Position numbers and translations under genes: made by a program. Source: JAFAXD01 sp963760435 (GTDB lineage: Bacteria; Pseudomonadota; Alphaproteobacteria; Rhizobiales; Xanthobacteraceae). From it: DNA of 64,000 nucleotides. How positions within the stretch are numbered: position 1 is the first letter of the stretch; every line of letters begins with the position of its first letter. The DNA is taken from positions 62,001-126,000 of the forward strand of contig CAVXDE010000035.1 in the NCBI GenBank assembly GCA_963760435.1, in the 5' to 3' direction. This document shows positions 37,260 through 47,909 of this stretch, piece by piece. The notes under the pieces were generated by a model, which saw only the letters and a program-made list of their open reading frames with translations, searched no databases and was not told where the DNA came from.

Positions 37260-38807
37260 CTAACGCGCCTTCTCGATTTGCTCCCACATCCAGCCTGCGA
37301 CACGATCAGGCGAGGTGCCGTCGGCACTGGCGCGGGCATTGGCCTCGCGCATTAGCGTGACGCTGATCGCGCCGGTCAGCGGCTGCAGCGCTTCAATGAA
37401 AGGCTGGTCGCTGGCGCGCTTGGGCGCGATCAGCAGGATCGCGTCGTAGGGCGGGATCGCCTGTTTTGGGTCAGCCAACACGTCAAGACCATACTGTGCG
37501 ATGCGGCCGTCGCTGGTGTAAGCCGCGATCACGTCAACCTCGCCGGCGGCGATCGCCGGATACATGAACTCGGCCTGCATCTGCCGCTGCGCACGAAAGG
37601 ACAGTCCGTAAGCCTTGCGCAGCGCGGCCCATTCCGGACGTTGAAAGAACTCGTAGTCGCCGGCGATGACGAGCTGGGGAGCCACCGCAGCCAGGTCGGC
37701 AAGTGAACGAACGTCGAGTTCGTTCGCGCGCGATTTGCGCATCGCCAGCGCATACGCATTCTCAAACCCGAGATCGCCGAGCAGTGTGACGTTGCGTTCG
37801 CGTTTGAGCCACGAGCCTACGTCCGCCAATACCTGGGCGCGCGGTTCGGTATCCGTGCGATGCATTTGGTTCGCCCAGATCGTGCCCGTGTAATCTACGT
37901 AAGCGTCAATCTCGTTGGCAGCGAGCGCATCCAGGATGACGGCTGATCCGAGCCCCGTGCGCTCGCCGGCCGAAAGACCGTTCGCGTTCAGCCGCTCTTT
38001 GATCAAGGCGGCGAGGATGTATTGCTCGGAAAACGGTTTTGCTCCGACCAGATAAGTCGGCGCTGCGCGCGACAGTGTTGACAGGAACGCCAGCGCGATG
38101 ATCACGGTCAGGCCAGCCACTCCGATTGCGACGCGTCGCCGCCGGCGATCGCCGATGCCGCTTTCAATCAGCGCCAGCAATTGATCGGTCGCGAGCGCCA
38201 GCAGGGCGGCGGCGATGCAGCCGAACAACACGAAGATCCAGTTCTGCGTCTGCAGGCCCGCAAAGATGTAGTTGCCCAGGCTGGTCTGCCCGATCGGTGT
38301 CGAGAGCGTCGCGGTTCCAATCACCCACACCGCCGACGTGCGAATGCCGGCCATGATCACCGGCAGTGCGAGCGGCACCTCGACCATGCGGAGCGATTGC
38401 AGCCGCGTCATGCCGACACCTTGCGCGGCTTCGGTGATTGCCGCGTCGATGCCGGTCAGCCCGGTGATTGTGTTGCGCAGGATCGGCAGCATGCTGTAGA
38501 GCGCCAGCGCCAGCACGGCGGGCAGAAAGCCGAGCGCCGAGAAGCTCACGCCGAACCAGCGTGTCGAGAGCGACGCCGCGCCAAGCAACAACGGATAGAA
38601 CAGCGCCAGCAAAGCCAAGCCCGGCACGGTTTGTACGATGCTGGTCAGCGTCAGCAAGGTCGCGCGCAAGGTGGGGCGACGCAGACAGGCAAAGGCGAGC
38701 GGCAGACTGACGATCAGACCGAGGGCAAGCGCGGTCATGCTGACGAGCACGTGGTTGCCGAAATAGTCCGGCAGGAGCGCGAGTGCTTCGCTCAAACGCG
38801 GATCCAT
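37260..38807 (-). CDS. Choline/betaine-type ABC permease fused to its binding protein
   Basis: A 515-residue fusion. Residues 1-225 are an OpuCB/ProW-type permease with about six membrane segments (SIVQTVPGLALLALFYPLLL, then GIDAAITEAAQGVGMTRLQS). Residues about 240-515 are an OsmF/OpuCC-type binding domain (YLVGAKPFSEQYILAALIKE, then DAYVDYTGTIWANQMHRTD). The fold binds quaternary ammonium compounds such as glycine betaine or choline. The binding domain faces the periplasm, tethered to the last helix. It shares one base with the ATPase gene, so the two form an operon. Confidence 0.92.
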   Translation of the reverse strand: MDPRLSEALALLPDYFGNHVLVSMTALALGLIVSLPLAFACLRRPTLRATLLTLTSIVQTVPGLALLALFYPLLLGAASLSTRWFGVSFSALGFLPAVLALALYSMLPILRNTITGLTGIDAAITEAAQGVGMTRLQSLRMVEVPLALPVIMAGIRTSAVWVIGTATLSTPIGQTSLGNYIFAGLQTQNWIFVLFGCIAAALLALATDQLLALIESGIGDRRRRRVAIGVAGLTVIIALAFLSTLSRAAPTYLVGAKPFSEQYILAALIKERLNANGLSAGERTGLGSAVILDALAANEIDAYVDYTGTIWANQMHRTDTEPRAQVLADVGSWLKRERNVTLLGDLGFENAYALAMRKSRANELDVRSLADLAAVAPQLVIAGDYEFFQRPEWAALRKAYGLSFRAQRQMQAEFMYPAIAAGEVDVIAAYTSDGRIAQYGLDVLADPKQAIPPYDAILLIAPKRASDQPFIEALQPLTGAISVTLMREANARASADGTSPDRVAGWMWEQIEKAR

Positions 38808-39580
38808 CAGGACGTCCGGCCGTCGAGGAACGCGGCGAGCCGTTCCGCCTGCCGGCGCGGTGTCGCCATCAACTCACGCACGTAGGGGTGCTCATGCTGC
38901 AGCAATGCCGCCGGCGCGCCCTCGGCGATCAGTTGACCACGTTGCAGCACGATGATCCGGTCGGCGAGCAACATCGCTTCCAGCATGTCGTGCGTGATCA
39001 TGATGCTGGTCAATCCGAGCGTCTCGTGCATGCGCCGGTAGTCGCCGCCCAGCGCGTCGCGGGTGAGCGGATCAAGCGCGCCGAACGGTTCGTCCATCAA
39101 CACGATATCCGGCTCGGCCGCCAACGCGCGTGCGACTCCGACGCGCTGGCGCTCGCCACCGGAGAGCTCATGCGGCAAGCGTGAGGCGTAGCTCGCGTCA
39201 AGCCGCACGAGGTTCAGTAATTCGGCGGCGCGGGCCTGCTGCCGAGCCGCAGCCCAGCGCAGCAGCTTTGGGGTGATCGAAATGTTCTCGGCCACCGTCA
39301 GGTGGGGAAACAGGCCGACCCCCTGAAACACGTAACCGATGCTTCGGCGCAGCGCGATCGCGTCCAACTCCTGGACGTTGGTCCCGCGCACCAGCACAAC
39401 CCCTTCCGTGGGCTCGGAGAGACGGTTGATCAGCCGGAGCAGTGTTGTCTTACCTGACCCGGACCCGCCCACGACGGCCAGGAACTCGCGCGTGCCGACG
39501 CTCACATTCGCATGCGCCAGAGCCGGCGGTGCGTCGCCATAACGCTTGGTCACGTCGATCAGCGAAATCGCCGGCTGCAT
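38807..39580 (-). CDS. Choline/betaine-type ABC ATPase (OpuCA/ProV-like)
   Basis: A 257-residue ATPase: Walker A GGSGSGKTTLLRL, signature LSGGERQRVGVARAL, Walker B IVLMDEPFGALDPL. The C-terminus lacks the CBS domains of ProV. The start at 39580 gives MQPAISLIDVTKRYG, the normal N-terminus. It is the first gene of the operon with the fused permease. The importer probably serves osmoprotection or choline use. Confidence 0.92.
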   Translation of the reverse strand: MQPAISLIDVTKRYGDAPPALAHANVSVGTREFLAVVGGSGSGKTTLLRLINRLSEPTEGVVLVRGTNVQELDAIALRRSIGYVFQGVGLFPHLTVAENISITPKLLRWAAARQQARAAELLNLVRLDASYASRLPHELSGGERQRVGVARALAAEPDIVLMDEPFGALDPLTRDALGGDYRRMHETLGLTSIMITHDMLEAMLLADRIIVLQRGQLIAEGAPAALLQHEHPYVRELMATPRRQAERLAAFLDGRTS

Positions 39581-39671
39581 GCGGTCACGATGAGGGCAGG
39601 CGGCCCGCTTGGCAACCCGGCTATTCCCAGGGTCGCGGTCCATGCTCTAGGTTGCCGGTGGGAGGACGTGC

Positions 39672-40472
39672 ATGCGAGGGGCGCTCGATCTGGACGGCGT
39701 GACGGTGGCATTCCGTCTGGCCGATGGCGGGACCTACACGGCCGTCGAGGGCGCTACGCTCAGTGTCGCTGACGGCGAGTTCGTCGCCATCGTCGGGCCG
39801 ACGGGTTGCGGGAAATCGACATTGCTCAACGTCGCCGCCGGCCTGCAGCCGCCGGCGGCCGGTGCGGTGCGCAAGGCCGGGGTACCGCTAACCGCACTCA
39901 ATCGCGACGCCGGTTACCTGTTCCAGGCGGACGCGCTGTTCCCCTGGAAAACCGCGCTCGACAACGTGGCGATCGGGCTCGAGACCGCGGGGGTCTCGCG
40001 CCGGCAGGCGCGCGAGCGCGCCCAGGCCTGGCTCACCCGGGTGGGGCTGGGTGCCTTCGGGAACCGCTATCCGCATATGCTGTCGGGCGGCCAGCGGAAG
40101 CGCGTGGGCCTTGCCCAGGTGCTGATCCGCGACCCGAAAATCCTGCTGATGGACGAGCCGTTCGGGCCGCTCGACGCGCAGACCCGGCAGATCATGGGCA
40201 ACCTGTTGCTCGAGCTCTGGAGCACCGACCGCAAGGCGGTGCTGTTCGTCACTCACGATCTCGATGAGGCGATCGCGCTCGCGGATCGGGTCGTGATCAT
40301 GTCGGCGGGACCGGCCTCGCGCATCATCGGCGACTGGCCGGTTACGCTTCCGCGCCCGCGCGATATCGCTGAGGTCAAGGTCGAGCCGGCGTTTCGCGCC
40401 CTGCATCGCGATATCTGGCAGGTGCTCAAGGGCGAAGTGCTCAAGGGCTATGCACAAACAGGAGGCGGCTGA
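39672..40472 (+). CDS. Nitrate/sulfonate/taurine-type ABC ATPase (SsuB-like)
   Basis: A 266-residue ATPase: Walker A GPTGCGKSTLLNV, signature LSGGQRKRVGLAQVL, Walker B ILLMDEPFGPLDAQ. GGGAGGA lies before the ATG. It is divergent from the betaine importer and begins an operon with a permease 2 bp downstream and a binding protein further on. The family takes up sulfonates, nitrate, taurine, or pyrimidine-like thiamin precursors. Confidence 0.92.
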   Translation: MRGALDLDGVTVAFRLADGGTYTAVEGATLSVADGEFVAIVGPTGCGKSTLLNVAAGLQPPAAGAVRKAGVPLTALNRDAGYLFQADALFPWKTALDNVAIGLETAGVSRRQARERAQAWLTRVGLGAFGNRYPHMLSGGQRKRVGLAQVLIRDPKILLMDEPFGPLDAQTRQIMGNLLLELWSTDRKAVLFVTHDLDEAIALADRVVIMSAGPASRIIGDWPVTLPRPRDIAEVKVEPAFRALHRDIWQVLKGEVLKGYAQTGGG

Positions 40473-40474
40473 AC

Positions 40475-41263
40475 ATGCATCGCGGCAAACTGATCCTGCT
40501 GCAGCTCCTGGTCGGCGTGCTGACCATCTCGGTATGGGAGATCGGCACCAGCGTGCCGATCGGCGGCTCATACCTGCTGCCGCCGTTCTTCTTCTCGACG
40601 CCGGTGGATGTTGCGCTACGCATCATCAAATGGTTTGTCGAAGGCACGGTCTGGCGCCATCTGTGGATCACGCTCTACGAGGCCATGATGGCGTTCATCA
40701 TCGGCTCGGCGGCCGGCGTGGCCATCGGCTTCTGGTTCGCGCGCCAGCCGGTCGTTGCTGCGGTGTTTGATCCGTACGTGAAGATGATCAACGCGCTGCC
40801 GCGCGTGGTGCTGGCGCCGATCTTTGCGCTGTGGTTCGGGCTCGGCGCCGCCTCCAAGATCGCGCTCGGCATCACGCTGGTGTTCTTCATCGTGTTCTTC
40901 AACGTCTATCAGGGCGTGCGCGAGGTGAGCCCCACCATCCTGGCCAATGCCCGCATGCTCGGCATGAACGACCGCGCGCTCATGCGTCATGTCTACTGGC
41001 CTTCGGCCTTGTCGTGGATGTTCTCCTCGCTGCACACGTCGGTGGGTTTTGCAGTGGTTGGCGCGGTGGTCGGCGAATATCTCGGCTCGGCCGCCGGGCT
41101 CGGTTACCTGATCCAGCAGGCGGAGGGCGTATTCGACGTCGCCGGTGTATTTGCCGGCATGCTGGTCCTCGCGGCCTTCGTGCTGGTCATCGACGGCTTG
41201 GTCACCATGGCCGAACGCCGGCTGCTGGTCTGGAGGCCTGCTGCGGAGACGCATAGCTTGTAA
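40475..41263 (+). CDS. SsuC-like ABC permease
   Basis: A 262-residue permease of the SsuC/TauC/NrtB group with about six membrane segments. The cytoplasmic loop that docks the ATPase shows EVSPTILANARMLGMNDRAL. AGGAGG precedes the ATG, two bases after the ATPase stop. A large nested inverted repeat separates it from the binding-protein gene. Confidence 0.92.
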   Translation: MHRGKLILLQLLVGVLTISVWEIGTSVPIGGSYLLPPFFFSTPVDVALRIIKWFVEGTVWRHLWITLYEAMMAFIIGSAAGVAIGFWFARQPVVAAVFDPYVKMINALPRVVLAPIFALWFGLGAASKIALGITLVFFIVFFNVYQGVREVSPTILANARMLGMNDRALMRHVYWPSALSWMFSSLHTSVGFAVVGAVVGEYLGSAAGLGYLIQQAEGVFDVAGVFAGMLVLAAFVLVIDGLVTMAERRLLVWRPAAETHSL

Positions 41264-41271
41264 TCCCGGAA

Positions 41272-41400
41272 CCTCATCCTGAGGAGCTCGCGCGCAATAG
41301 CGCGCGAGCGTCTCGAAGGATGGCCAAGCACACCGTCCTTGCCCGCGGCCGTCCTTCGAGACGCCTTGGCCCAACGGGCCAAGGCTCCTCAGGACGAGGG
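41272..41400. repeat. Nested inverted repeat between permease and binding-protein genes
   Basis: Outer arms are CCTCATCCTGAGGAG (41272-41286) and CTCCTCAGGACGAGG (41385-41399). Inner arms CGTCTCGAAGGA (41309-41320) and TCCTTCGAGACG (41352-41363) match perfectly. The sequence belongs to a repeat type often found between genes in Bradyrhizobium-like genomes. Inside an operon it could weaken or stabilise the transcript around the binding-protein gene. Confidence 0.8.
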
Positions 41401-41463
41401 TTGGGGGGTGCGGGACTCGGCCTAGCGATTGGACTATGGTGGCCCCGTTTTTGGGAGGAGCCG

Positions 41464-42489
41464 ATGATGAATCTTCTTCGACGCGTGTTGCTTGCGCTCA
41501 GCGCGCTGGTGCTGGCCTCGGGAGCCGCGTTTGCGCAGACCAAGGTCACGATCGCCGTCGGCGGCGCCGGGTGCCTGTGTTACCTGCCGACCATGCTGGC
41601 GCAGCAGCTCGGCGAATATAAGAAGAACGGCCTCGACGTCGAGTTGATCAACTTCAAGGGCGGCTCGCAGGCGCTCACCGCCGTGTTGGGCGGCAGCGCC
41701 GACGTGGTGTCCGGGTATTTCGACCATTGCGTCAACCTTGCCGCCAAGAACCAGCCGCTCGAGGCGTTTGTTGTCTATGATCGCTTCCCCGGGCTCGCGT
41801 TGGTCGTGGCGCCGAAGCAGACCGCGATCACCAGCATCAAGGACTTGGCCGGCAAGAAGGTCGGCGTCAGCGCGCCCGGCTCCTCGACCGATTTCTTCCT
41901 GAAGTATCTGTTGAGCAAGAACGGCGTCGACCCCAACAGTGTCGCCGTGATCGGCATCGGGCTTGAGGCCACGGCGATCGCCGCCATGGAGCAGGGCACG
42001 GTCGATGCCGCCGTCATGCTCGATCCGGCCATCACGCTGCTGCAGGGCAAGAACAAGGACCTCAAAATTCTCAGCGACACGCGCACCCAGAAGGACACCA
42101 TCGACGTGTTCGGCGGCGAATATCCGGGCGGTGCCCTCTACAGCCGCAGTGATTGGATCACCCGCCACGAGAAGGAAACCCAGGCGCTCACCAACGCCAT
42201 CGTGGCGACGCTGAAATGGCTCGCCTCGCACTCGCCGGAAGAGGTCATGGCCAAGATGCCCGACGATCTCGTCGGCGCCGACAAGGCGCTCTATCTGGCG
42301 GCGCTCAAGAACACGATGCCCATGTATTCGACCACCGGCCGCATGGATCCGAAAGGCGCGGAGGCAGTGCTGGCCGTGTTCAGTCAATCGGTACCCGAAG
42401 TCGCCAAGGCGCATATCGATTTGTCGAAGACCTATACAAATCGATTTGTCGACCAGGCCAACAGTAAGACCGGAATGCTGAACCGATAA
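41464..42489 (+). CDS. NMT1/SsuA-like ABC binding protein
   Basis: A 341-residue periplasmic binding protein with a signal peptide (LLALSALVLASGAAFAQ). The fold of NMT1/SsuA proteins follows: YLPTMLAQQLGEYKKNGLDV, then LGGSADVVSGYFDHCVNL, then KDLAGKKVGVSAPGSSTDFF. GGGAGGA lies before the first ATG, and a second ATG follows directly. It completes the importer encoded just upstream. The ligand is unknown. Confidence 0.92.
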   Translation: MMNLLRRVLLALSALVLASGAAFAQTKVTIAVGGAGCLCYLPTMLAQQLGEYKKNGLDVELINFKGGSQALTAVLGGSADVVSGYFDHCVNLAAKNQPLEAFVVYDRFPGLALVVAPKQTAITSIKDLAGKKVGVSAPGSSTDFFLKYLLSKNGVDPNSVAVIGIGLEATAIAAMEQGTVDAAVMLDPAITLLQGKNKDLKILSDTRTQKDTIDVFGGEYPGGALYSRSDWITRHEKETQALTNAIVATLKWLASHSPEEVMAKMPDDLVGADKALYLAALKNTMPMYSTTGRMDPKGAEAVLAVFSQSVPEVAKAHIDLSKTYTNRFVDQANSKTGMLNR

Positions 42490-42517
42490 TCCTTAACTAA
42501 CCGTATACAGCAACAAC

Positions 42518-43216
42518 ATGAGCGAGATTTCCGTCGTCCCGCTCGACGACGTCGCGTTTACTTTTGCTCCGCGCGCGTGGCCGTTTGCGCAGGAGCGTCG
42601 CGCCGAGATCGCAGCGCATTTTGCCGCCAAGCAAGTGGAGATACCGGCGCTCTGGAATGGGCGCATCTTACTGGTGAACGACTGGTCGGTGGCGAGCCGT
42701 GTCCTACGCGGCACTTATTTCGCAACCGACTTCGCCGACTTCCTTGCCTGGCGCGATTGGGACTTTCCCGATCGCAGCGTGATCAACTGCTTCGCCATGG
42801 GGGCGATCCGCACCGCGGACGGGGCCTTCGTACTCGGTGTCATGGGTTCACACACGGCCAACTCCGGCAAAATCTATTTTCCGGCCGGCACGCCTGAACC
42901 CGATGATGTGGTCGGGCAGGAGGTCGATCTTATGGGGAACATCGCCCGCGAGGTCGCGGAAGAAACCGGCCTTGGCGCGGCAGACTTCAACCCCGCGCCG
43001 GGCTGGACGGCCGTGTTGGATGGGCGGCGGCTGGCTCTCATTCGCGTGCTCGAAGCGCGCGCGCCCGCGGACCAACTGGTGGCGCGCATCCGTGCGCACC
43101 TCGCGAGCGAAGAGCATCCGGAGCTCGACGACATCCGCATGGTGCGCGGGCGTGCCGACTTCGATCCGATGATGCCGCCGTTCATCGTTGCTTATCTGGA
43201 GCACCAGTTCGCTTAG
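42518..43216 (+). CDS. NUDIX hydrolase
   Basis: A 232-residue hydrolase of nucleoside diphosphates linked to another group. The Nudix box is seen from FPAGTPEPDD through NIAREVAEETGLG, with REVAEETGLG matching the RE-x2-EE core. The N-terminal 100 residues are an extra domain. No ribosome site is clear. It lies 28 bp after the binding protein and may be part of that operon. The substrate is not evident. Confidence 0.85.
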   Translation: MSEISVVPLDDVAFTFAPRAWPFAQERRAEIAAHFAAKQVEIPALWNGRILLVNDWSVASRVLRGTYFATDFADFLAWRDWDFPDRSVINCFAMGAIRTADGAFVLGVMGSHTANSGKIYFPAGTPEPDDVVGQEVDLMGNIAREVAEETGLGAADFNPAPGWTAVLDGRRLALIRVLEARAPADQLVARIRAHLASEEHPELDDIRMVRGRADFDPMMPPFIVAYLEHQFA

Positions 43217-43226
43217 CAGCACAGAC

Positions 43227-43568
43227 CTATTTCGCAGCCGCGAGCGCCTCCGCGTTGGCCGGATACTCGGTCACCTTGCCGGCCTCGTTGTCGACAATCA
43301 TCAGCAAATCGAAATAGCGGATCACCGGGGGCGAGCCGGTGCGCTGCTCCACCCCCGCCCGCCAAGCCGCGTCATGGCCCCGTTCGGCAGCCTCACGCGA
43401 TGGCCAGATGTAAAACGCGCCGCCGTCGCCGTCGTCGCTCTCGATGTAGTGCTTGCGCACGAGCTCCTTGTTGGTTCGCCATTTGGGCACGGTCAGCTTG
43501 GCGTCGGCCAGGATCTCCTCACGGCTCTTGCCGGGCGGGCTCTTGAACAGCACGTATTCGACGATCAT
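43227..43568 (-). CDS. Small protein, possible YdhR/ABM-like monooxygenase fold
   Basis: A 113-residue protein, MIVEYVLFKSPPGKSREEIL. A ferredoxin-like pattern fits YdhR or ABM-type proteins (a strand that opens with VEYVLFK, a helix, then VRKHYIESDDGDGGAFYIWP). Those are small dimeric enzymes or stress proteins. The fit is by pattern only. AAGGAGGA lies before the ATG at 43568. Convergent with the NUDIX gene. Confidence 0.6.
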   Translation of the reverse strand: MIVEYVLFKSPPGKSREEILADAKLTVPKWRTNKELVRKHYIESDDGDGGAFYIWPSREAAERGHDAAWRAGVEQRTGSPPVIRYFDLLMIVDNEAGKVTEYPANAEALAAAK

Positions 43569-43879
43569 GGCGTCCTCCTTGGCGGTTAACCTCATCATAT
43601 ACCAGGGCCTTGCCCGAGGAGCCCCTGTTCAGCTAGAAGGGCCGGTACCCGGCGGCGTGGCCCCGGGCCGAAGAGGGCAAGATGACATTGCGCGAGCCGA
43701 TTTGCGCGATTGCACCGGGAGCCGAGCGGGCTCGGCCGGCGGCTGCCCTCATTCTTGGCGGGCTCCTTCTTATCTGCCCCTGAGGGCCGGCAGGGCTTTT
43801 GTGCCTGGGCGCTCAGGGGGTCTCGCAAGGACAGCCCTCAGGCGCCAGGCGGCGCATAGCCAATGAAGGAATCCAGTTC
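43569..43879 (+). promoter_or_regulatory. leuA leader region with alternative RNA pairings
   Basis: Between the divergent gene and leuA lies a leader carrying the peptide gene at 43682-43783. Segment 1 (43777-43787, CCCCTGAGGGC) can pair with segment 2 (CTCAGGGG, 43812-43819, 8 bp) or with segment 3 (GCCCTCAGG, 43834-43842, 9 bp), but not both. Segments 2 and 3 can also pair through GGCGC (43808-43812) and GCGCC (43842-43846). No clear T run follows, so control may act on translation or through Rho. Confidence 0.6.
43682..43783 (+). CDS. leuA leader peptide
   Basis: A 33-residue frame from ATG 43682 to TGA 43783. The C-terminal part reads ALILGGLLLICP: five leucines and two isoleucines in its last dozen residues, with consecutive CTC CTT CTT. 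GAGG lies before the ATG. The stop codon sits inside segment 1 of the pairing elements. This layout fits ribosome-mediated attenuation, where leucine shortage stalls the ribosome at the leucine codons and changes the RNA fold before leuA. The reading is direct; the regulatory role is inference. Confidence 0.65.
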   Translation: MTLREPICAIAPGAERARPAAALILGGLLLICP

Positions 43880-45460
<1,581 letters not shown>

Positions 45461-45595
45461 GTATCCCGGCTGCGGTGCAGCGCGAAGCTCTTGCGGAGCG
45501 GTGCACCGCTGAGCCGGGATCGTATCAATTACTGGTGTTTGTAACGATCCCGGGTCTGCAGCGCACCGCTGCGCGCTGCGCTGCGCCCGGGATAC
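45461..45595. repeat. Nested inverted repeat after leuA
   Basis: Outer arms GTATCCCGG (45461-45469) and CCGGGATAC (45587-45595) enclose a second hairpin with arms CCGGGATCGT (45514-45523) and ACGATCCCGG (45544-45553). It begins one base after the leuA stop. It looks like an interspersed repeat and may also mark the 3' end of the mRNA. Confidence 0.7.
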
Positions 45596-45601
45596 CCAAA
45601 A

Positions 45602-45877
45602 TTACTGCCGGTATTGCTGAATGCGCGTGGTGCGCAGGCCGGCGAGGCCGTGTTGGTCGATAGAATATTGCCAGGCGAGGAATTCCTCGACTGTGAGCGT
45701 GTAGCGGCTGCAGGCCTCTTCGAGCGACAACAGCCCACCCCGCACGGCGGCGACGACTTCCGCCTTGCGCCGAATAACCCAGCGTTTGGTGCCCGGCGCC
45801 GGCAGGTCGGCGATGGTCAGCGGGCTTCCGTCGGGCCCGATGACATATTTGACCCTCGGGCGGTGGGGCTCGGTCAT
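45602..45877 (-). CDS. sciP: SciP-like cell-cycle regulator (DUF1153)
   Basis: A 91-residue DNA-binding protein of the DUF1153 family. The motif run VKYVIGPDGSPLTIADLPAP, KRWVIRRKAEVVAAVRGGLL, SLEEACSRYTLTVEEFLAWQ is nearly invariant in alphaproteobacteria. In Caulobacter, SciP binds CtrA and blocks its activation of target genes in G1. I start it at MTEPHRPRVK; an in-frame ATG would add 11 residues that do not fit the family. It diverges from mnmA, with an AT-rich promoter region between. Confidence 0.93.
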   Translation of the reverse strand: MTEPHRPRVKYVIGPDGSPLTIADLPAPGTKRWVIRRKAEVVAAVRGGLLSLEEACSRYTLTVEEFLAWQYSIDQHGLAGLRTTRIQQYRQ

Positions 45878-46006
45878 GGAGAACTCACGCACGATGAACT
45901 CGATGACCACACTCTACGGTAAGCGGCTTAAAATTTGCCTAAGTGAGTACCATTAAAGGTGTTTTAGGTCCTTTCCGCCGGGCGGCTGCGTACCTATAGT
46001 AAGGCG

Positions 46007-47197
46007 ATGCTTAATTCGCTCGAAATCGAGGGTCGCCCTGAGGACACCCGCGTGGTTGTTGCCATGTCGGGAGGGGTCGATTCCTCCGTCACCGCGGCGC
46101 TGCTCAAGGCCGAGGGTTATGACGTAGTCGGCGTCACCCTGCAGCTCTATGATCATGGCGCCGCGACCCACCGCAAGGGGGCCTGCTGCGCCGGCCAGGA
46201 CATCTACGACGCGCGCGCCGTCGCGGCCCGCATCGGTATTCCGCACTATGTCCTCGACTATGAGAGCCGCTTCAAGGAAGCGGTGATCGACCGGTTTGCC
46301 CAGAGCTACGTTGCCGGCGAGACCCCGGTTCCCTGTGTTGACTGCAACCAGACCATCAAGTTCTACGATCTGTTAGGAACCGCTCGCGAGCTCGGTGCCG
46401 CAGTGCTGGCGACCGGCCACTACGTCGCCTCCCACCGCCTGCCGGACGGCACGCGTGCGCTGTTCCGCGCCCGCGAGGAGGAGCGCGACCAGAGCTATTT
46501 CCTGTTCGCCACGACGCGCGACCAGCTCGCGACGTTGCGCTTTCCGTTGGGCGACAAGACCAAGGCCGAGACCCGGGAGCTGGCGCGCCAGTTCGGACTC
46601 TCGGTCGCCGACAAGCACGACAGCCAGGACATCTGCTTCGTGCCGACGGGGCGCTACACCGAAGTGATCGAGCGTCTGATGCCGGGCGCTGCCGATCCGG
46701 GTGAGATTGTTGATCTCGAGGGGCACGTGCTCGGACGCCATTCCGGCATCATCCACTTCACGGTCGGGCAGCGCCGCGGGCTCGGCATCGCGGCGAGTGA
46801 GCCGCTCTATGTCGTTCGGCTCGACGCGGCCAACCGCCGGGTCGTGGTTGGTCCCCGCGCGGCGCTGCGGACGTTGCGCATGCGTCTGCGCGACGTGAAC
46901 TGGCTCGGCGACGGCACCGTCGAAACGGCGCTCGCGGCCGGCCGGCTCGAGGTCTTCGTCAAGGTGCGCTCCACGCGGCCGCCGCAGTCCGCCTGGCTGA
47001 CGCGGTCGGGCGAGCATTACGAGGTCGAGCTCGCCTGCGGCGAGGAGGGCGTAGCGCCCGGCCAGGCCTGCGTGTTCTACGATGCGCCCGCCGGACAGGC
47101 GCGCGTGCTGGGCGGTGGCTTCATCAAGAGTGCGGTCGCCCGGGCCGAGGTTGCGCCGCGCCGCCAGCTCGCCGAAGCACACGCGGCACGCGGTTGA
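46007..47197 (+). CDS. mnmA: tRNA 2-thiouridylase MnmA
   Basis: A 396-residue enzyme that adds sulfur to U34 of tRNAs for Lys, Glu and Gln. The ATP PP-loop is AMSGGVDSSVTAALL. The two catalytic cysteines lie in TPVPCVDCNQTIKF and SQDICFVP. The C-terminal beta domain carries YEVELACGEEGVAPGQA. Length is as usual. The next gene begins one base after its stop, suggesting co-transcription. Confidence 0.96.
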   Translation: MLNSLEIEGRPEDTRVVVAMSGGVDSSVTAALLKAEGYDVVGVTLQLYDHGAATHRKGACCAGQDIYDARAVAARIGIPHYVLDYESRFKEAVIDRFAQSYVAGETPVPCVDCNQTIKFYDLLGTARELGAAVLATGHYVASHRLPDGTRALFRAREEERDQSYFLFATTRDQLATLRFPLGDKTKAETRELARQFGLSVADKHDSQDICFVPTGRYTEVIERLMPGAADPGEIVDLEGHVLGRHSGIIHFTVGQRRGLGIAASEPLYVVRLDAANRRVVVGPRAALRTLRMRLRDVNWLGDGTVETALAAGRLEVFVKVRSTRPPQSAWLTRSGEHYEVELACGEEGVAPGQACVFYDAPAGQARVLGGGFIKSAVARAEVAPRRQLAEAHAARG

Positions 47198-47198
47198 C

Positions 47199-47864
47199 GT
47201 GAACAAAGACAAGTTCGCGCACGACCGCGACACCCTCGATCAACAAACACTCAATCGCGCCTATGCGCGCTGGGCGCCGATCTATGACATCGTGTTCGGC
47301 GGTGTGTTTGACCATGGCCGCAAGGCGTCGATTGAGGCAGCCGAAAAGGTTGGCGGCCGCATCCTCGACGTCGGCATCGGCACTGGCATCTCGCTCCTCG
47401 ACTTCTCGCCGCGCAATCAGATCATCGGGGTCGATATTTCCGAGCCGATGCTGCGACGGGCGCGCCAGCGCGTGGTCGAAGCCGGGCTCAAGAACGTCGC
47501 GTGCCTTGCGGTCATGGACGCCGAGCGCCTCGGTTTTGCCGACGCCTATTTCGACGTCCTTGTCGCGCAGTATGTCATCACCGCGGTCCCGAACCCCGAC
47601 GCGGTCTTGACCGAGTTCGCCCGCGTGACCAAGCCCGGCGGCGAGATCATTCTGGTCAATCATATCGGCGCCGAGCGCGGCCCGCGGCGCCTGTTCGAGC
47701 TCTGCTTTGCCCCGATCGCGCGCGGGCTCGGCTGGCGCCCGGAATTTCCGTTCGCCCGGATCGTGCGTTGGTGCGAGCGCGCGCCCGATGTGCATCTGAT
47801 CGAGCGCCGGCCAATGCCGCCGCTCGGTCACTTCTCGCTGATCCGGTTGGGAAAGCGGGGCTAA
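47199..47864 (+). CDS. PmtA-like SAM-dependent methyltransferase
   Basis: A 221-residue methyltransferase from a GTG start at 47199. The SAM site is GGRILDVGIGTGISLLDF, with the acidic DIS loop (IIGVDISEPMLRRARQRV). Overall it resembles the bacterial phosphatidylethanolamine N-methyltransferase PmtA of the Rhodobacter type, which makes phosphatidylcholine; the N-terminus YARWAPIYDIVFGGVFDHGR is typical. The enzyme is membrane-associated. Downstream is an interspersed repeat. Confidence 0.85.
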   Translation: MNKDKFAHDRDTLDQQTLNRAYARWAPIYDIVFGGVFDHGRKASIEAAEKVGGRILDVGIGTGISLLDFSPRNQIIGVDISEPMLRRARQRVVEAGLKNVACLAVMDAERLGFADAYFDVLVAQYVITAVPNPDAVLTEFARVTKPGGEIILVNHIGAERGPRRLFELCFAPIARGLGWRPEFPFARIVRWCERAPDVHLIERRPMPPLGHFSLIRLGKRG

Positions 47865-47909
47865 TCTAAAGCACGATGCGTTGAGGTTAAATCAAGACAC
47901 CAGCCAAAT

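Noticed and set aside
43595..43828. A 77-codon minus-strand frame opposite the leuA leader
   Set aside because: It lies over the leader and its stems; its composition follows from the GC-rich hairpins rather than from a protein.
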